A stretch of DNA of 64,000 bases from Flavobacteriales bacterium (GTDB taxonomy: Bacteria > Bacteroidota > Bacteroidia > Flavobacteriales_F > PHOS-HE28): contig CP065018.1 in the NCBI GenBank assembly GCA_016700415.1, positions 2,734,001 to 2,798,000 of the forward strand. The letters run 5' to 3'. The notes under the pieces are model-generated. The model did no database searches and was not told the DNA's origin. It was given only the letters and a program-made list of their open reading frames with translations. Each line of letters starts with the position of its first letter. Position 1 is the stretch's first letter. Below, piece by piece: positions 25,294 through 33,992 of the stretch. Made by a program: the position numbers and the translations under genes.

Positions 25294-26153
25294 TAGAAGA
25301 TCCAGCGATATCCGAAAGTCAGGGTAACAGCGACGTGGATGACGAGCACGATCAGCATGATCAACGCGAACGGCAAGTGCACCACGTGCCAGTATTTGAA
25401 TAGGCGTTGCATGGTCAGCAGCCGGCCGATCCGATGTGTCAGCGCGAATTCATCCTTTACCATGCGAATGATCGACACTTCTTCGGCACGTGCCACGTTG
25501 CGTTCCTTCAGCGAGGAACGGATCCGGCCGATTGCCTTCCGCTCACGGAAATAGCGTGCAAAGAGGTTCGGACCCATCGTCACAAGACCATCCGATTTGT
25601 CCCCCCCAGTGATCAACCCGATCAATTTCTCATCGAGCCCTGCACTTGTCTTCAACTTCTCGACCAATCCCGACCGCATACCCTTCACCTCGTTCAGGCT
25701 CAGCTCCCGTCCTTCGATGGTGCGCGGGATCTGGATGTAAATGAAGCGACCAACCACTCCGCTCGCTACCACCGCCACCATGCTCCAGAACGCCACCGAA
25801 ACCAATCCGCCGAATTTGAATGCGGTATGGAACAGCACTAGGATCGGACCCAGCGTACACAGGAAAATGTGGAACTCCAGCAAGTACTTCAAACGCAATT
25901 GTTTCGCCATGAAGTTGTACCGTTTGCGGGCGATGTAGATCACCACGCCGAACAGGATCATGAATGTGCCCAGGATCCCGATCCCATGTCCGAATGCACC
26001 ACTTGGTTTGAACCACGCATGTCGTGGATGGTAGAACCGTTCTTCGAGCGGAAGCCCGTAGTAGGAATAGCCGGTGTACGCGAGGTAGGCCGTAACGACC
26101 ACCGTGATCGCGACCATGGAGCCGATGAAGAGAGAGTGTGTTTTTCGCGTCAT
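25293..26153 (-). CDS. Cytochrome b-like membrane protein (first gene of the multiheme operon)
   Basis: A 286-residue integral membrane protein with helices at about 8-28, 54-74, 92-112, 118-140 and 257-280. Histidines on helix faces (His56, His95, His109, His256, His259, His273) are good candidates for two b-type hemes, as in the cytochrome b561/ferric-reductase-like and NarI-like families. A polar cytoplasmic loop of about 100 residues separates the fourth and last helices. It is the first gene of the seven-gene operon, and the next gene starts within its stop codon. Inferred role: quinol oxidation or electron transfer across the inner membrane toward the periplasmic cytochromes. The exact family was not identified. 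Confidence 0.75.
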   Translation of the reverse strand: MTRKTHSLFIGSMVAITVVVTAYLAYTGYSYYGLPLEERFYHPRHAWFKPSGAFGHGIGILGTFMILFGVVIYIARKRYNFMAKQLRLKYLLEFHIFLCTLGPILVLFHTAFKFGGLVSVAFWSMVAVVASGVVGRFIYIQIPRTIEGRELSLNEVKGMRSGLVEKLKTSAGLDEKLIGLITGGDKSDGLVTMGPNLFARYFRERKAIGRIRSSLKERNVARAEEVSIIRMVKDEFALTHRIGRLLTMQRLFKYWHVVHLPFALIMLIVLVIHVAVTLTFGYRWIF

Positions 26154-26460
26154 CAGTTCCTCGGTGCGCGGGTCAACAGGAAAAGAGCCTGCACGAGCGA
26201 TCGGCAGACCCTCTGGGACCCAAGGCCATTGTTAGTGAATATCGCATGTTGGAGCAGGCCTAAGTTCGGAAAGGCCGGGTGACAATACCATGACATTTAG
26301 CTGAATGTACTAATAATGACGCTGAAACCGCCCCTTGGAGAACCGGACCTGATCCGGATGCCAGAATAAATGGGCCGCAGGAGGTAGATAGCTCAACTCC
26401 CTGACCGCAAGCGCGACGTGTCTTGTCCTAGAATTGTTTGACACTGACAACTAACCCCGG
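26154..26460. other. Upstream region of the multiheme operon
   Basis: No gene is seen in these 307 bases between the cytochrome b-like gene start and the permease stop. It must hold the operon promoter, but no clear TTTG/TAnnTTTG pair was found on the minus strand. The region is relatively AT-rich. Confidence 0.4.
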
Positions 26461-28206
26461 TCAGATCACCAGCCTTACCCCACCAAGCTCTGCCACGCGG
26501 TAGGGGAAGCGGTTACTCGGGGAGCCGATGAACATGAAGTTCGTGGGGATGTTCCACTCCTCGCTCAGGCGGTGTACCAGCTCGGGGCCGAAGACGCCGT
26601 GCATCTCCGTGAACTCGATCTTGATCTCCGGGTAGGCGCGGTCCAGCACCTCCATGTCGCGGAGGTATTCCTCGTGCATCTTCTCGCCCTCTTTCAGCAC
26701 GGTGACGATCCTGAGCTTCTTGGTGATCTCGTTGGCCTGCACGTACATCATCACGCGGTTGAGGATGGAGAGGTCGTCGCCCTTGGTGAAGTACACGAAC
26801 TCCTGGCTGTTGAGCTTTCGGATGGTGCGCGAGATGGCGAAGCGCCCGATCACGGCGAGGCCCGGCACGCTTTCCACGAAACGGCTCATCCACGCCATCA
26901 ACACTTCCAGGATGGCCTTGCGGTTGAGCATCACTGCGATGACGAGCATGGTGGGAATGAAATACTGGAGGAACACTACGAGGAATTCCGGATGGAGCCG
27001 CACGTTGCCGTACAGGGCCAGCACCACGCCCATCAAGGCCACGGAGACGGCGGCCACGGAGGCCGTCTCGGGCCGGGGCAGGCGGGCCCGTTTCATCTTC
27101 AGCAGGAAGTTGCCGATGGCGAAGAAGGCCATCACCGTGAGGAAGGAAATGGTGTAGACGCCGGCGAGGGCCGCGGTCTCGGCATTGGTGAGGAAGAGCA
27201 CCGAGAGGCAGAGCAGGAAGAAGAGGATGATGATGCGCGGCGAGCTCCCTTGCTTGGTCTCCTTCAGCAGGAACTGGGGCATGATGCGGTCCAAGGTCAT
27301 CCGCTTGATGAGGCCGGATACGCCCACGTAGCTGGTGAGCACGGCACCGCAAAGCACCACCACGGCGTCCACGGTGATCACGGTGGCCAGCCAGTTGCCG
27401 CCGATGGTAAGGCCCATGAAGGAGAGCATGGTCTCCTCGTGCTCACCGATGGCGGACATGGGCAGCACCATGATGGCGCAGAGCACGATCAGCGGGTTCA
27501 GCACGCTGACGGCCACCCACATGTTGCGCAGGGTTTTTGGGAAAACGCCGTGCTCCTGTTCCTCCACGTAGTTCGCGGAACTCTCGAAACCGGTGACGCC
27601 CAACATGGCAGTGCTGAAGCCGAAGAAAAGCGCGGCCGCGATCCCCCGGCCTTCCGGCAGGGGCAGGCTCCAATTGAGCGAGAAGAGGTGCAACCCATGT
27701 TGGGTGACGAACCAGATGCTCGCACAGATCAGCAGGCCCATGGTGACTAAGTGCGCGATGAAGATGATGATGGCCACCACGGAGGATTCCGTCATGCCCG
27801 CGATGCTCAACAGCATGAAGATGGCCAGTACCACCCCCGTGGCGATAAGCACCGGTATGGCAGGGACGAGGGCATGCAGATAGTACATCGCCGTGCTGGC
27901 GCTGAGCACGGCCGTGGCCATGTAGCTGAGGATGGTAAGGCAGGCGGCGATGCTGGCGTTGTACTTGTTGGTGGTGTTCAACAGCACGTTGTAGGCACCG
28001 CCGTTCAGCGGCAAAGCGCCCACCACCTCGCCATAGATCTTGCGGAACAGGAAGAGCACGCCCGCCACAATGATCAGTGCGACCACGGCCCACGGACCCG
28101 CATAGCCCATGGCGATGGCGCCCACGTACAGACAACTGCTGGTGATGTCGTTGCCGGCGATCGCAGTCGCGGCCAAGGGTCCCAGTTTCTTCGGAGCGTG
28201 TGCCAT
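26461..28206 (-). CDS. APC superfamily amino acid permease
   Basis: From ATG 28206 (MAHAPKKLGPLAATAIAGND) the protein has 581 residues. About twelve hydrophobic helices span residues 12-445; helix 1 contains the substrate-binding region of the amino acid-polyamine-organocation family, and GFESSANYVEEQ lies in the sixth helix region. The last 130 residues are a hydrophilic cytoplasmic tail beginning near ISRTIRKLNSQEF, possibly regulatory. The frame stays open to 28659, but the upstream part reads the 151-bp intergenic repeats and cannot be protein. The substrate is not evident. No operon partner lies next to it. Confidence 0.85.
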   Translation of the reverse strand: MAHAPKKLGPLAATAIAGNDITSSCLYVGAIAMGYAGPWAVVALIIVAGVLFLFRKIYGEVVGALPLNGGAYNVLLNTTNKYNASIAACLTILSYMATAVLSASTAMYYLHALVPAIPVLIATGVVLAIFMLLSIAGMTESSVVAIIIFIAHLVTMGLLICASIWFVTQHGLHLFSLNWSLPLPEGRGIAAALFFGFSTAMLGVTGFESSANYVEEQEHGVFPKTLRNMWVAVSVLNPLIVLCAIMVLPMSAIGEHEETMLSFMGLTIGGNWLATVITVDAVVVLCGAVLTSYVGVSGLIKRMTLDRIMPQFLLKETKQGSSPRIIILFFLLCLSVLFLTNAETAALAGVYTISFLTVMAFFAIGNFLLKMKRARLPRPETASVAAVSVALMGVVLALYGNVRLHPEFLVVFLQYFIPTMLVIAVMLNRKAILEVLMAWMSRFVESVPGLAVIGRFAISRTIRKLNSQEFVYFTKGDDLSILNRVMMYVQANEITKKLRIVTVLKEGEKMHEEYLRDMEVLDRAYPEIKIEFTEMHGVFGPELVHRLSEEWNIPTNFMFIGSPSNRFPYRVAELGGVRLVI

Positions 28207-28288
28207 GGAGGGTGCGAAGGTGCGCCAAAGCGTTGAATTCAACAGCCTCTGTAGCAACAAGTTTTCGATCAAGGCGGAAGAGGGTCGT
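28207..28288. other. Leader region of the permease gene
   Basis: A short non-coding stretch between the permease start and the tandem repeat tract. Together with the repeats and 28854-29006 it forms an 800-base gene-free gap that should hold the divergent promoters of the permease and the CLC channel. Confidence 0.4.
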
Positions 28289-28853
28289 GGTTTTCCCCTC
28301 CTTCCTTCAAGGAGGGGAAGGGGTGGTGCATTTCTAGCACGACCCACCCCCGAACCACCCCCGACCCCTCCTTTTAAGAAGGAGGGGAGAACGACCCTCT
28401 TGCACGTCACTCTGTTACATCGCGTTCTGAGCGCTCTTGGGTTTTCCCCTCCTTCCTTCAAGGAGGGGAAGGGGTGGTGCATTTCTAGCACGACCCTACC
28501 CGAACCACCCCCGACCCCTCCTTTTAAGAAGGAGGGGAGAACGACCCTCTTGCACGTCACTCTGTTACATCGCGTTCTGAGCGCTCTTGGGTTTTCCCCT
28601 CCTTTCTTCAAGGAGGGGTAGGGGTGGTGCATTCGTAGCACGACCCCTACCCGAACCACCCCCGACCCCTCCTTTTAAGAAGGAGGGGAGAACGACCCTC
28701 TTGCACGTCACTCTGTTTCATCGCGTTCTGAGCGCTCTTGGGTTTTCCCCTCCTTTCTTCAAGGAGGGGTAGGGGTGGTGCATTCGTAGCACGACCCCTA
28801 CCCGAACCACCCCCGACCCCTCCTTTTAAGAAGGAGGGGAGAACGACCCTCTG
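28289..28853. repeat. 151-bp tandem repeat array with internal palindromes
   Basis: Nearly four copies of a 150-151 base unit; the sequence GGTTTTCCCCTCC begins at 28289, 28440, 28590 and 28741. Each unit holds two palindromes, CCCCTCCTT..AAGGAGGGG and CCCCTCCTTTTAAGAAGGAGGGG, separated by GGGGTGGTGCATT and CGAACCACCCCCGACC. Copies differ by only a few substitutions. The array lies between divergent permease and CLC genes. Such GGAGGGG/ACCACCCC palindromes are a common intergenic repeat style in Bacteroidota. Confidence 0.9.
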
Positions 28854-29006
28854 CGCGATCCTTTGGCGCGCTCCGATGAGAACCCATCGATCTCCGCTCC
28901 TGTTTTCAAGGTGGGTATCCGCTTCTACGATCAGTATGAAGGTTAAGAGGCGAGAGTACTGGGCCCCGTGGGGATTTATCTGTGAAAGCCACTGTACTAT
29001 TGTGCC

Positions 29007-30428
29007 ATGGAACGCTCGCATCCGCTGACCACGGTGGGTCATGTCCGGCAGCGGTACTTCGGGCCGCACACTTCGTTGATCGTCGCGAGCGCGGTGATCG
29101 GCATCTTGGCCGCGTTGGGGGCCATTGCACTGAAAGTGGGGGTGCATGCCTTTACCGCCCAAGCGCATCGTTTGACCTTTGCCGGGGAGCGGCCGTGGCT
29201 CATCTTCCTCCTGCCCATGGCGGGGTTGCTGCTCGTGGCGGGCATCACGCGGCTTTTCCTGCACGACAATCTGGGGGCGGGCCTTCCCAGCCTCATCCGC
29301 GACGTGCGTGTGCGGGACGGGCGCGTGGCCAAGCACAAGCTGTGGTCACAGATCGTCACCAGTGCGATCACCATGGGCATGGGCGGCTCGGCCGGGCTGG
29401 AGCCTCCCATCGCCGCCACCGGCGGGGCCATCGGCAGCACCTTGTCGCAATGGTTGCGCTTCGGGCGCACCGAACGGATCCTGCTGCTTGCCAGTGGTGC
29501 CGGTGCGGGGGTAGGGGCCATTTTCAATGCGCCAATCGCGGGCACGGTGTTCGCGTTGGAGATCCTGCTGGCCAACAATGCCCTGCCGCTGATGGTGCCC
29601 ATGCTGATCGCTTCGGCATGCGCCACGTTGGTCTCCTCGTTGATCTATCACGGGCAGCCCTTCGTGCTCATCACCAGTTCCTGGGATCCACAGTCCTTGG
29701 GGTTCTATGTGCTGCTGGCCTTTGTCGCCGCGCCGCTCTCGGTCTTCGTGATCCGCATCTACCGCTGGATGCAGCATTTTGCTACGCGGAACTTCTCCGG
29801 TCCGTTCACCCGGGCCGCCGTGGGAGGTGCCTTGCTCGGGCTGCTCATCTTCTTTTTTCCGCCGCTGTTCGGCGAGGGTTATGACAGCGTTGAGCTGCTC
29901 CTGCAAGGCCGTGCCGCCGAGCTGGCCATGCACGCCCCGGTGACCTTCCAGCTCGGTGTGTGGAACATCGTGCTGCTCACCTTGGGCCTCACCGTGTTGA
30001 AGGTGGTGGCTACGGCGCTCACCGTGCATTCCGGCGGTAACGGCGGGATGTTCGGCCCTTCGCTCTTTATCGGGGCCATGCTGGGGTTCACCTTCGCCCG
30101 CGCCGTGAACCTTACCGGCGTCATGGAGCTCAATGAGGTGAACTTCACGGTGGTGGGCATGGCGGCCGTGCTCAGTGGTGCCATCCATGTGCCGCTTACG
30201 GCGATCTTCCTCATCGCGGAGATCACCGGAGGCTATGCGTTGTTCGTCCCGTTGATGATCGTGACCTCGCTGTCCTACCTCGCCTCCCGCTACATGGAAC
30301 CCACCTCGGTCTATGGAACCCCGCCAGCGATGGTGGTGAACGCGGAACCGGCCCGGTCTGACGCGCAGGGAAAAGAGGCGGGGCCAACGAAGAACGGCAC
30401 CCCCGAAGGAGTGCCGCCTCGTCCGTGA
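29007..30428 (+). CDS. CLC family chloride channel/antiporter
   Basis: A 473-residue CLC protein. Three CLC signatures are seen: GAGLPSL (about 90-96, the GSGIP equivalent), GGSAGLEPPIAATGG (about 126-140, containing the gating glutamate Glu132) and GGMFGPSLFIGAM (the GxFxP equivalent) in the second half. No CBS domains follow; the C-terminus is a short polar tail. Presence of the external glutamate favours H+/Cl- exchange or gated conduction, but the internal proton glutamate was not checked, so channel versus exchanger is open. It is a single-gene unit downstream of the 151-bp repeats. Confidence 0.9.
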   Translation: MERSHPLTTVGHVRQRYFGPHTSLIVASAVIGILAALGAIALKVGVHAFTAQAHRLTFAGERPWLIFLLPMAGLLLVAGITRLFLHDNLGAGLPSLIRDVRVRDGRVAKHKLWSQIVTSAITMGMGGSAGLEPPIAATGGAIGSTLSQWLRFGRTERILLLASGAGAGVGAIFNAPIAGTVFALEILLANNALPLMVPMLIASACATLVSSLIYHGQPFVLITSSWDPQSLGFYVLLAFVAAPLSVFVIRIYRWMQHFATRNFSGPFTRAAVGGALLGLLIFFFPPLFGEGYDSVELLLQGRAAELAMHAPVTFQLGVWNIVLLTLGLTVLKVVATALTVHSGGNGGMFGPSLFIGAMLGFTFARAVNLTGVMELNEVNFTVVGMAAVLSGAIHVPLTAIFLIAEITGGYALFVPLMIVTSLSYLASRYMEPTSVYGTPPAMVVNAEPARSDAQGKEAGPTKNGTPEGVPPRP

Positions 30429-30691
30429 CGCTTCCACCAAAGCGCCGCGGCCAAACGGTCAATGACCGTTAGTACTTGACATCATCAATGGTCCTGATGG
30501 CTTTGCCGGGCCACCCGCGATCGCCGTTCCACAGTTTGTTCGATCGGTGATCTGACCACTATCTCTTGCTGGACAGGGAAATGCATTGACCGGGCCCGGC
30601 GCGACAAGAAACCCGGTGCGAGGAATTCCCTCCCCAACCCCCATGCTTTTCGGGGAATGTGGATTACGGATTTTTCCAGGACCTTTGTTCA

Positions 30692-31819
30692 ATGCGCATA
30701 GCAATACTCCTTGTTCTTGCACTTCCCATGGCCATGCGCTCCCAGCCGCTCACGCCCACCGTGATCACCCCGCTGGACACTTTACTTAACGAGACCAGTG
30801 AATTGCTTGAGGTGGATGGCAGCTGGTGGACGATCTTGGACAGCGGCAACCCCCATGCGCTGTACAGCATCGACCCGGCCACGGGCGACATATTGCGCAC
30901 CGTAACGGTGACGAATGCCGTGAACACGGACTGGGAGGCCCTTGCCTCCGACGCCGACTGGCTCTACATCGGGGATGTGGGCAACAACAGCGGCGCACGT
31001 ACGGACCTGCGCGTATACCGTGTTCCCTTGTCGTCCGTGCTGGACCCTGATATCACCTCCATGGAAGCGGATACGATCCGCTTCGCCTATGCCCTGCAAT
31101 CGGACTTCACACCGGCGTACAACAATACGGACTGGGATTGCGAGGCGATGGTAGCGGCAGACGACAGCCTGTTCCTCTTCAGCAAGAACAGGGTCACCGG
31201 TACCTGCTATCTGTATGCATTGCCAGCAACGCCCGGCGACCATTTGGCCGAGCGGCGTGACACACTGGATGCCCAAGGACTGATCACCGGGGCCAGCATC
31301 GACACCGCCCATGGTGCGATTGCCCTTGTGGGCTATTCAAACGGTGTCTATTTACCCTTCATTTGGCGCCTTGCGGATTATTCCGGACATGACTTCTTCC
31401 AAGGGACTGCCCAGCGCCATGACCTGGCCATCGGCATCACCCAAATGGAAGGGATCGCGTGGAACGGCCCTTTCCAGCTGTACATGACCAGTGAGCAGAA
31501 CAGCCCGGACGTCGCGCGCCTTTGGGAGCTTGAGCTTGATTCGACCATTGGCATCATTCCGCCACCTTCGCAAGCACTTGGACCCGTCCCGGCACCCCTG
31601 CTCGTCCATCCCAATCCGGCGAACGACCGGGTCAGCCTGAGCAGTCTTTTCGGCGTGGGCCGCTGGCAGGTGACCGACACGCAAGGCCGGGTGCTATTGG
31701 ATGGCTCCACTACGACCACCGCACAGGCGATCGACCTTTCCTCCTTGGCGCCCGGAGTTTACCTGTTGATCGTCACCGATGCGATGGGGCAGCGCGTGGT
31801 GCGCGTGGTGAAGCGCTGA
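30692..31819 (+). CDS. Secreted protein with type IX secretion C-terminal domain
   Basis: From ATG 30692 the protein has 375 residues and a signal peptide (MRIAILLVLALPMAMRSQ). The middle (about 30-270) looks like a beta-propeller-type domain: motifs such as NTDWEALASDADWLYIGDVG and DWDCEAMVAADDSLFLF recur with WEA/CEA pairs. Residues about 300-375 are a T9SS type A sorting domain (HPNPANDRVSLSS, then DLSSLAPGVYLLIVTD and the basic end RVVRVVKR). It is exported by the Sec system and then by the type IX secretion system to the cell surface or medium. The substrate of the propeller is unknown. The 263 bases before it contain no gene. Confidence 0.85.
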   Translation: MRIAILLVLALPMAMRSQPLTPTVITPLDTLLNETSELLEVDGSWWTILDSGNPHALYSIDPATGDILRTVTVTNAVNTDWEALASDADWLYIGDVGNNSGARTDLRVYRVPLSSVLDPDITSMEADTIRFAYALQSDFTPAYNNTDWDCEAMVAADDSLFLFSKNRVTGTCYLYALPATPGDHLAERRDTLDAQGLITGASIDTAHGAIALVGYSNGVYLPFIWRLADYSGHDFFQGTAQRHDLAIGITQMEGIAWNGPFQLYMTSEQNSPDVARLWELELDSTIGIIPPPSQALGPVPAPLLVHPNPANDRVSLSSLFGVGRWQVTDTQGRVLLDGSTTTTAQAIDLSSLAPGVYLLIVTDAMGQRVVRVVKR

Positions 31820-31871
31820 CCCGCGACCATATCGAAGGACGGTTGTCCGTGGTGGACCGGCAGCTTGCGGA

Positions 31872-31879
31872 TAACTTTG
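31872..31879 (+). promoter_or_regulatory. Candidate -7 element for cbpA
   Basis: TAACTTTG matches TAnnTTTG and ends six bases before the cbpA ATG at 31886, so the leader would be nearly absent. The -33 element is uncertain (nearest TTG is 26 bases upstream). Confidence 0.4.
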
Positions 31880-31885
31880 TGCCCG

Positions 31886-32782
31886 ATGGCGAAGGACTAT
31901 TACCAGACGCTCGGCATCAGCCGCAACGCGACGGCTGAGCAGATCAAGAAAGCCTACCGCAAGTTGGCGCGAAAGCACCACCCGGACCTCAATCCCAACG
32001 ACGAGGCCGCCAAGAAGCTGTTCCAGGAGATCAACGAGGCGAACGAGGTCTTGAGCGATCCCGGGAGCCGGAAGAAGTACGACAAGCACGGGGACCAATG
32101 GAAGCACGCCGACCAGATCGAGGCTGCCCAGCGCGAGCGGGCCTCAGCGGGCGGTGGTGGCTTCCGCGGAGGTGACCCCTTCGGTGGCTACAGCGGCGGA
32201 AACAGTGGTGCCCAGGAACAGGACCTCAACGATATCTTCGGCTCCATGTTCGGTGGTGCGCGAGGTCAGGCCCGGTTCCGCGGTCACGACCTGCAGGCCG
32301 GGCTGCAAATGCCCCTGCGCGATGCCGCAGTGACCGAGAAGCGCACCCTCACCATCAACGGGAAGCAGATCCGCCTCACCATTCCCGCAGGCGTGGAGAA
32401 CGGCCAGACCATCCGCATCAAAGGCCATGGCGCACCTGGCATGAACGGAGGACCGGCCGGTGACCTGTTGATCACTTTCAGCGTAGCGGTGGACCCCGTG
32501 TTCAAGCGTGTGGGCAAGGACCTCTATGTGGATCTTGACCTCGACCTCTACACCGCCGTTCTGGGCGGAGAGGTCACCGTGCCAACATTGAACGGGAAAG
32601 TGAAGGTGACCGTGAAACCCGAGACGCAGAACGGAACAGTGGTGCGGCTGAAGGGTAAGGGCTTTCCGGTGTACAAGAAGGAAGACAGCTTCGGCGACCT
32701 CTTCGTCACTTATACCGTCAAAGTGCCCGTCAACTTGACCGAAAAACAGAAGGAGCTTTTCAAACAACTCGCCAATACATGA
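31886..32782 (+). CDS. cbpA: CbpA-type DnaJ co-chaperone
   Basis: A 298-residue type II J-domain protein. The J domain (1-70) has the DnaK-activating HPD triad at 32-34 and ends in YDKHGDQWKHAD. A Gly-rich linker (about 90-115) and two C-terminal substrate-binding beta domains (about 135-295) follow. There is no zinc-finger CxxCxGxG region, which separates it from DnaJ. The downstream CbpM gene overlaps its stop by 4 bases, the classic cbpA-cbpM pair, so the assignment is firm. It recruits DnaK to non-native proteins under stress. Confidence 0.93.
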   Translation: MAKDYYQTLGISRNATAEQIKKAYRKLARKHHPDLNPNDEAAKKLFQEINEANEVLSDPGSRKKYDKHGDQWKHADQIEAAQRERASAGGGGFRGGDPFGGYSGGNSGAQEQDLNDIFGSMFGGARGQARFRGHDLQAGLQMPLRDAAVTEKRTLTINGKQIRLTIPAGVENGQTIRIKGHGAPGMNGGPAGDLLITFSVAVDPVFKRVGKDLYVDLDLDLYTAVLGGEVTVPTLNGKVKVTVKPETQNGTVVRLKGKGFPVYKKEDSFGDLFVTYTVKVPVNLTEKQKELFKQLANT

Positions 32783-33087
32783 TCACCATGGAAAACGAGG
32801 AACTGGTCCCGATAGAAGTTTTCTGCAGCACCTGCCAGGTGGAGACCACGTTGATCGATACGTTGGAGGAGAGGGGCCTTGTTGAGGTCACCGTGCGGCA
32901 AGAGCGCCGTTACATTGCCTTCGCGCAGTTGGAGCGCGTGGAGAAAATGGTGAGGCTTCACGAAGACCTCGGCATCAACGTGGAAGGCATCGAGGCGATC
33001 GAAAACCTGCTCGAGAGGATGGAGAGGCTCCAAGCCGAAATGACCCGACTGCGCAACCGGCTACGCCGCTACGGCGACACCGATTGA
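32779..33087 (+). CDS. cbpM: CbpM-like modulator of CbpA
   Basis: A 102-residue protein with a MerR-like fold signature: LVPIEVFCSTCQVE at the N-terminus, a middle helix-turn region (RYIAFAQLERVEKMVRLHED) and a C-terminal coiled coil (about 72-98). In Escherichia coli CbpM binds the J domain of CbpA and blocks its co-chaperone activity; gene pairing here supports the same role. Translation may start at ATG 32779, which overlaps the cbpA stop, or at ATG 32788. The 3' end overlaps the convergent small secreted protein gene by 19 bases. Confidence 0.85.
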   Translation: MITMENEELVPIEVFCSTCQVETTLIDTLEERGLVEVTVRQERRYIAFAQLERVEKMVRLHEDLGINVEGIEAIENLLERMERLQAEMTRLRNRLRRYGDTD

Positions 33088-33332
33088 GCCGCACTGGCCA
33101 CCATCAGCCACCTGGGGATATCCATGCCGCCGGGTTGTTCGGCCCGCACGAAATAAACACCATTGGCAAGGCCGTTCAGGTCGATCACCGACCGCGTCCC
33201 TTCGGTCCGCCCGATCTGCTGGACATAGGGTCCATTGGTCCATTGGGAAGTTGAATATGGCCCGGCGTTACCGGGCATGGCCGCCGTTGACAGTGATACT
33301 GCCACGACTGCTAAGAAGACCATGGTTCTCAT
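33069..33332 (-). CDS. Miniature secreted protein resembling a lone T9SS tail
   Basis: An 87-residue protein: signal peptide (about 1-20, MRTMVFLAVVAVSLSTAAM), a short linker and then a segment VIDLNGLANGVYFVRAEQPG that matches the last strands of a type A T9SS sorting domain. Nothing functional lies between them. It may be a deletion remnant of a larger secreted protein or a real short surface peptide. It overlaps the end of cbpM by 19 bases, with convergent orientation. Confidence 0.5.
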   Translation of the reverse strand: MRTMVFLAVVAVSLSTAAMPGNAGPYSTSQWTNGPYVQQIGRTEGTRSVIDLNGLANGVYFVRAEQPGGMDIPRWLMVASAAQSVSP

Positions 33333-33401
33333 GGCTTTGGTGTATCGGTCCGACCGGAAGACTGCAAGATCCGTTCTGTGGCCGGTCGCACGGACAACCT
33401 G

Positions 33402-33968
33402 TCAATACACGAACGGGATCAGGCGCTTGGTCCGCGCCATATAATCGGTGTAAGCCTTACCCAGCGCGGCGGACAGCGCGCGCTCCTCGATATGGATCCG
33501 CCACAGGAACATGATCGTTATCGGAACTACGAGCAACAGCGCGGCCATCCAGTTGTGGACCAATATCCCCAAGCCGATAAAGGCCACCAGCGCCCCGGTA
33601 TAGCTCGGGTGGCGCACGAAGCGGTAGGGCCCGTCGCTCACCACGCGATGGTCCTTCGCGATGGCCACGTTCACCGTGAAGAAGCGGCCCAAGTGTATGA
33701 TGGACCACCATCGCAGCGCGATCCCGAAAACGAAAAGTAAGGCCCCGGTGGAATACGTCGCTACCGAATAGGGATAGCTGAACTGCGGCCATGCATAAGA
33801 GCCATAGATCGCCAGGAAGATGGAGATGCCGATCACGCCCCAAAGCAGGGTGAACGAGCCACCATCCTTGCTTTCGGCGGACTTCCCGCTGCGTTTGAAA
33901 AGGGCGAGACCGATCTCGGAGACGCCGAGAAGGATGAAGAAATTGGTGGGTGATGGCAGGGCGGTCAT
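33402..33968 (-). CDS. Isoprenylcysteine/phospholipid methyltransferase-like membrane protein
   Basis: From ATG 33968 the protein has 188 residues with four or five helices. The conserved C-terminal ICMT/PEMT core is present: DGPYRFVRHPSYTGALVAF (about 118-136), followed by the Glu-Glu motif HIEERAL and the terminal YTDYMARTKRLIPFVY. The family transfers methyl groups from S-adenosylmethionine to lipid-linked or membrane substrates; many bacterial members are uncharacterised. The ATG at 33995 is less likely because a TACTTTCG promoter-like element on the same strand (33985-33992) lies downstream of it. Confidence 0.85.
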   Translation of the reverse strand: MTALPSPTNFFILLGVSEIGLALFKRSGKSAESKDGGSFTLLWGVIGISIFLAIYGSYAWPQFSYPYSVATYSTGALLFVFGIALRWWSIIHLGRFFTVNVAIAKDHRVVSDGPYRFVRHPSYTGALVAFIGLGILVHNWMAALLLVVPITIMFLWRIHIEERALSAALGKAYTDYMARTKRLIPFVY

Positions 33969-33984
33969 GCAGTGAAAGCTTGCA

Positions 33985-33992
33985 CGAAAGTA
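33985..33992 (-). promoter_or_regulatory. Candidate -7 element for the methyltransferase gene
   Basis: On the minus strand this reads TACTTTCG (TAnnTTCG), 16 bases before the ATG at 33968. It decides between the two possible start codons. Confidence 0.4.

Noticed and set aside
26572..27750. Antisense 392-residue open frame in the permease gene
   Set aside because: His/Glu-rich shadow of hydrophobic codons on the other strand.
28207..28659. N-terminal extension of the permease frame
   Set aside because: It reads the 151-bp tandem repeats, giving repeated peptide strings with no family match; the permease has a natural start at 28206.
28289..28853. CRISPR array
   Set aside because: Copies are directly adjacent 151-base units with no variable spacers and no cas genes nearby.
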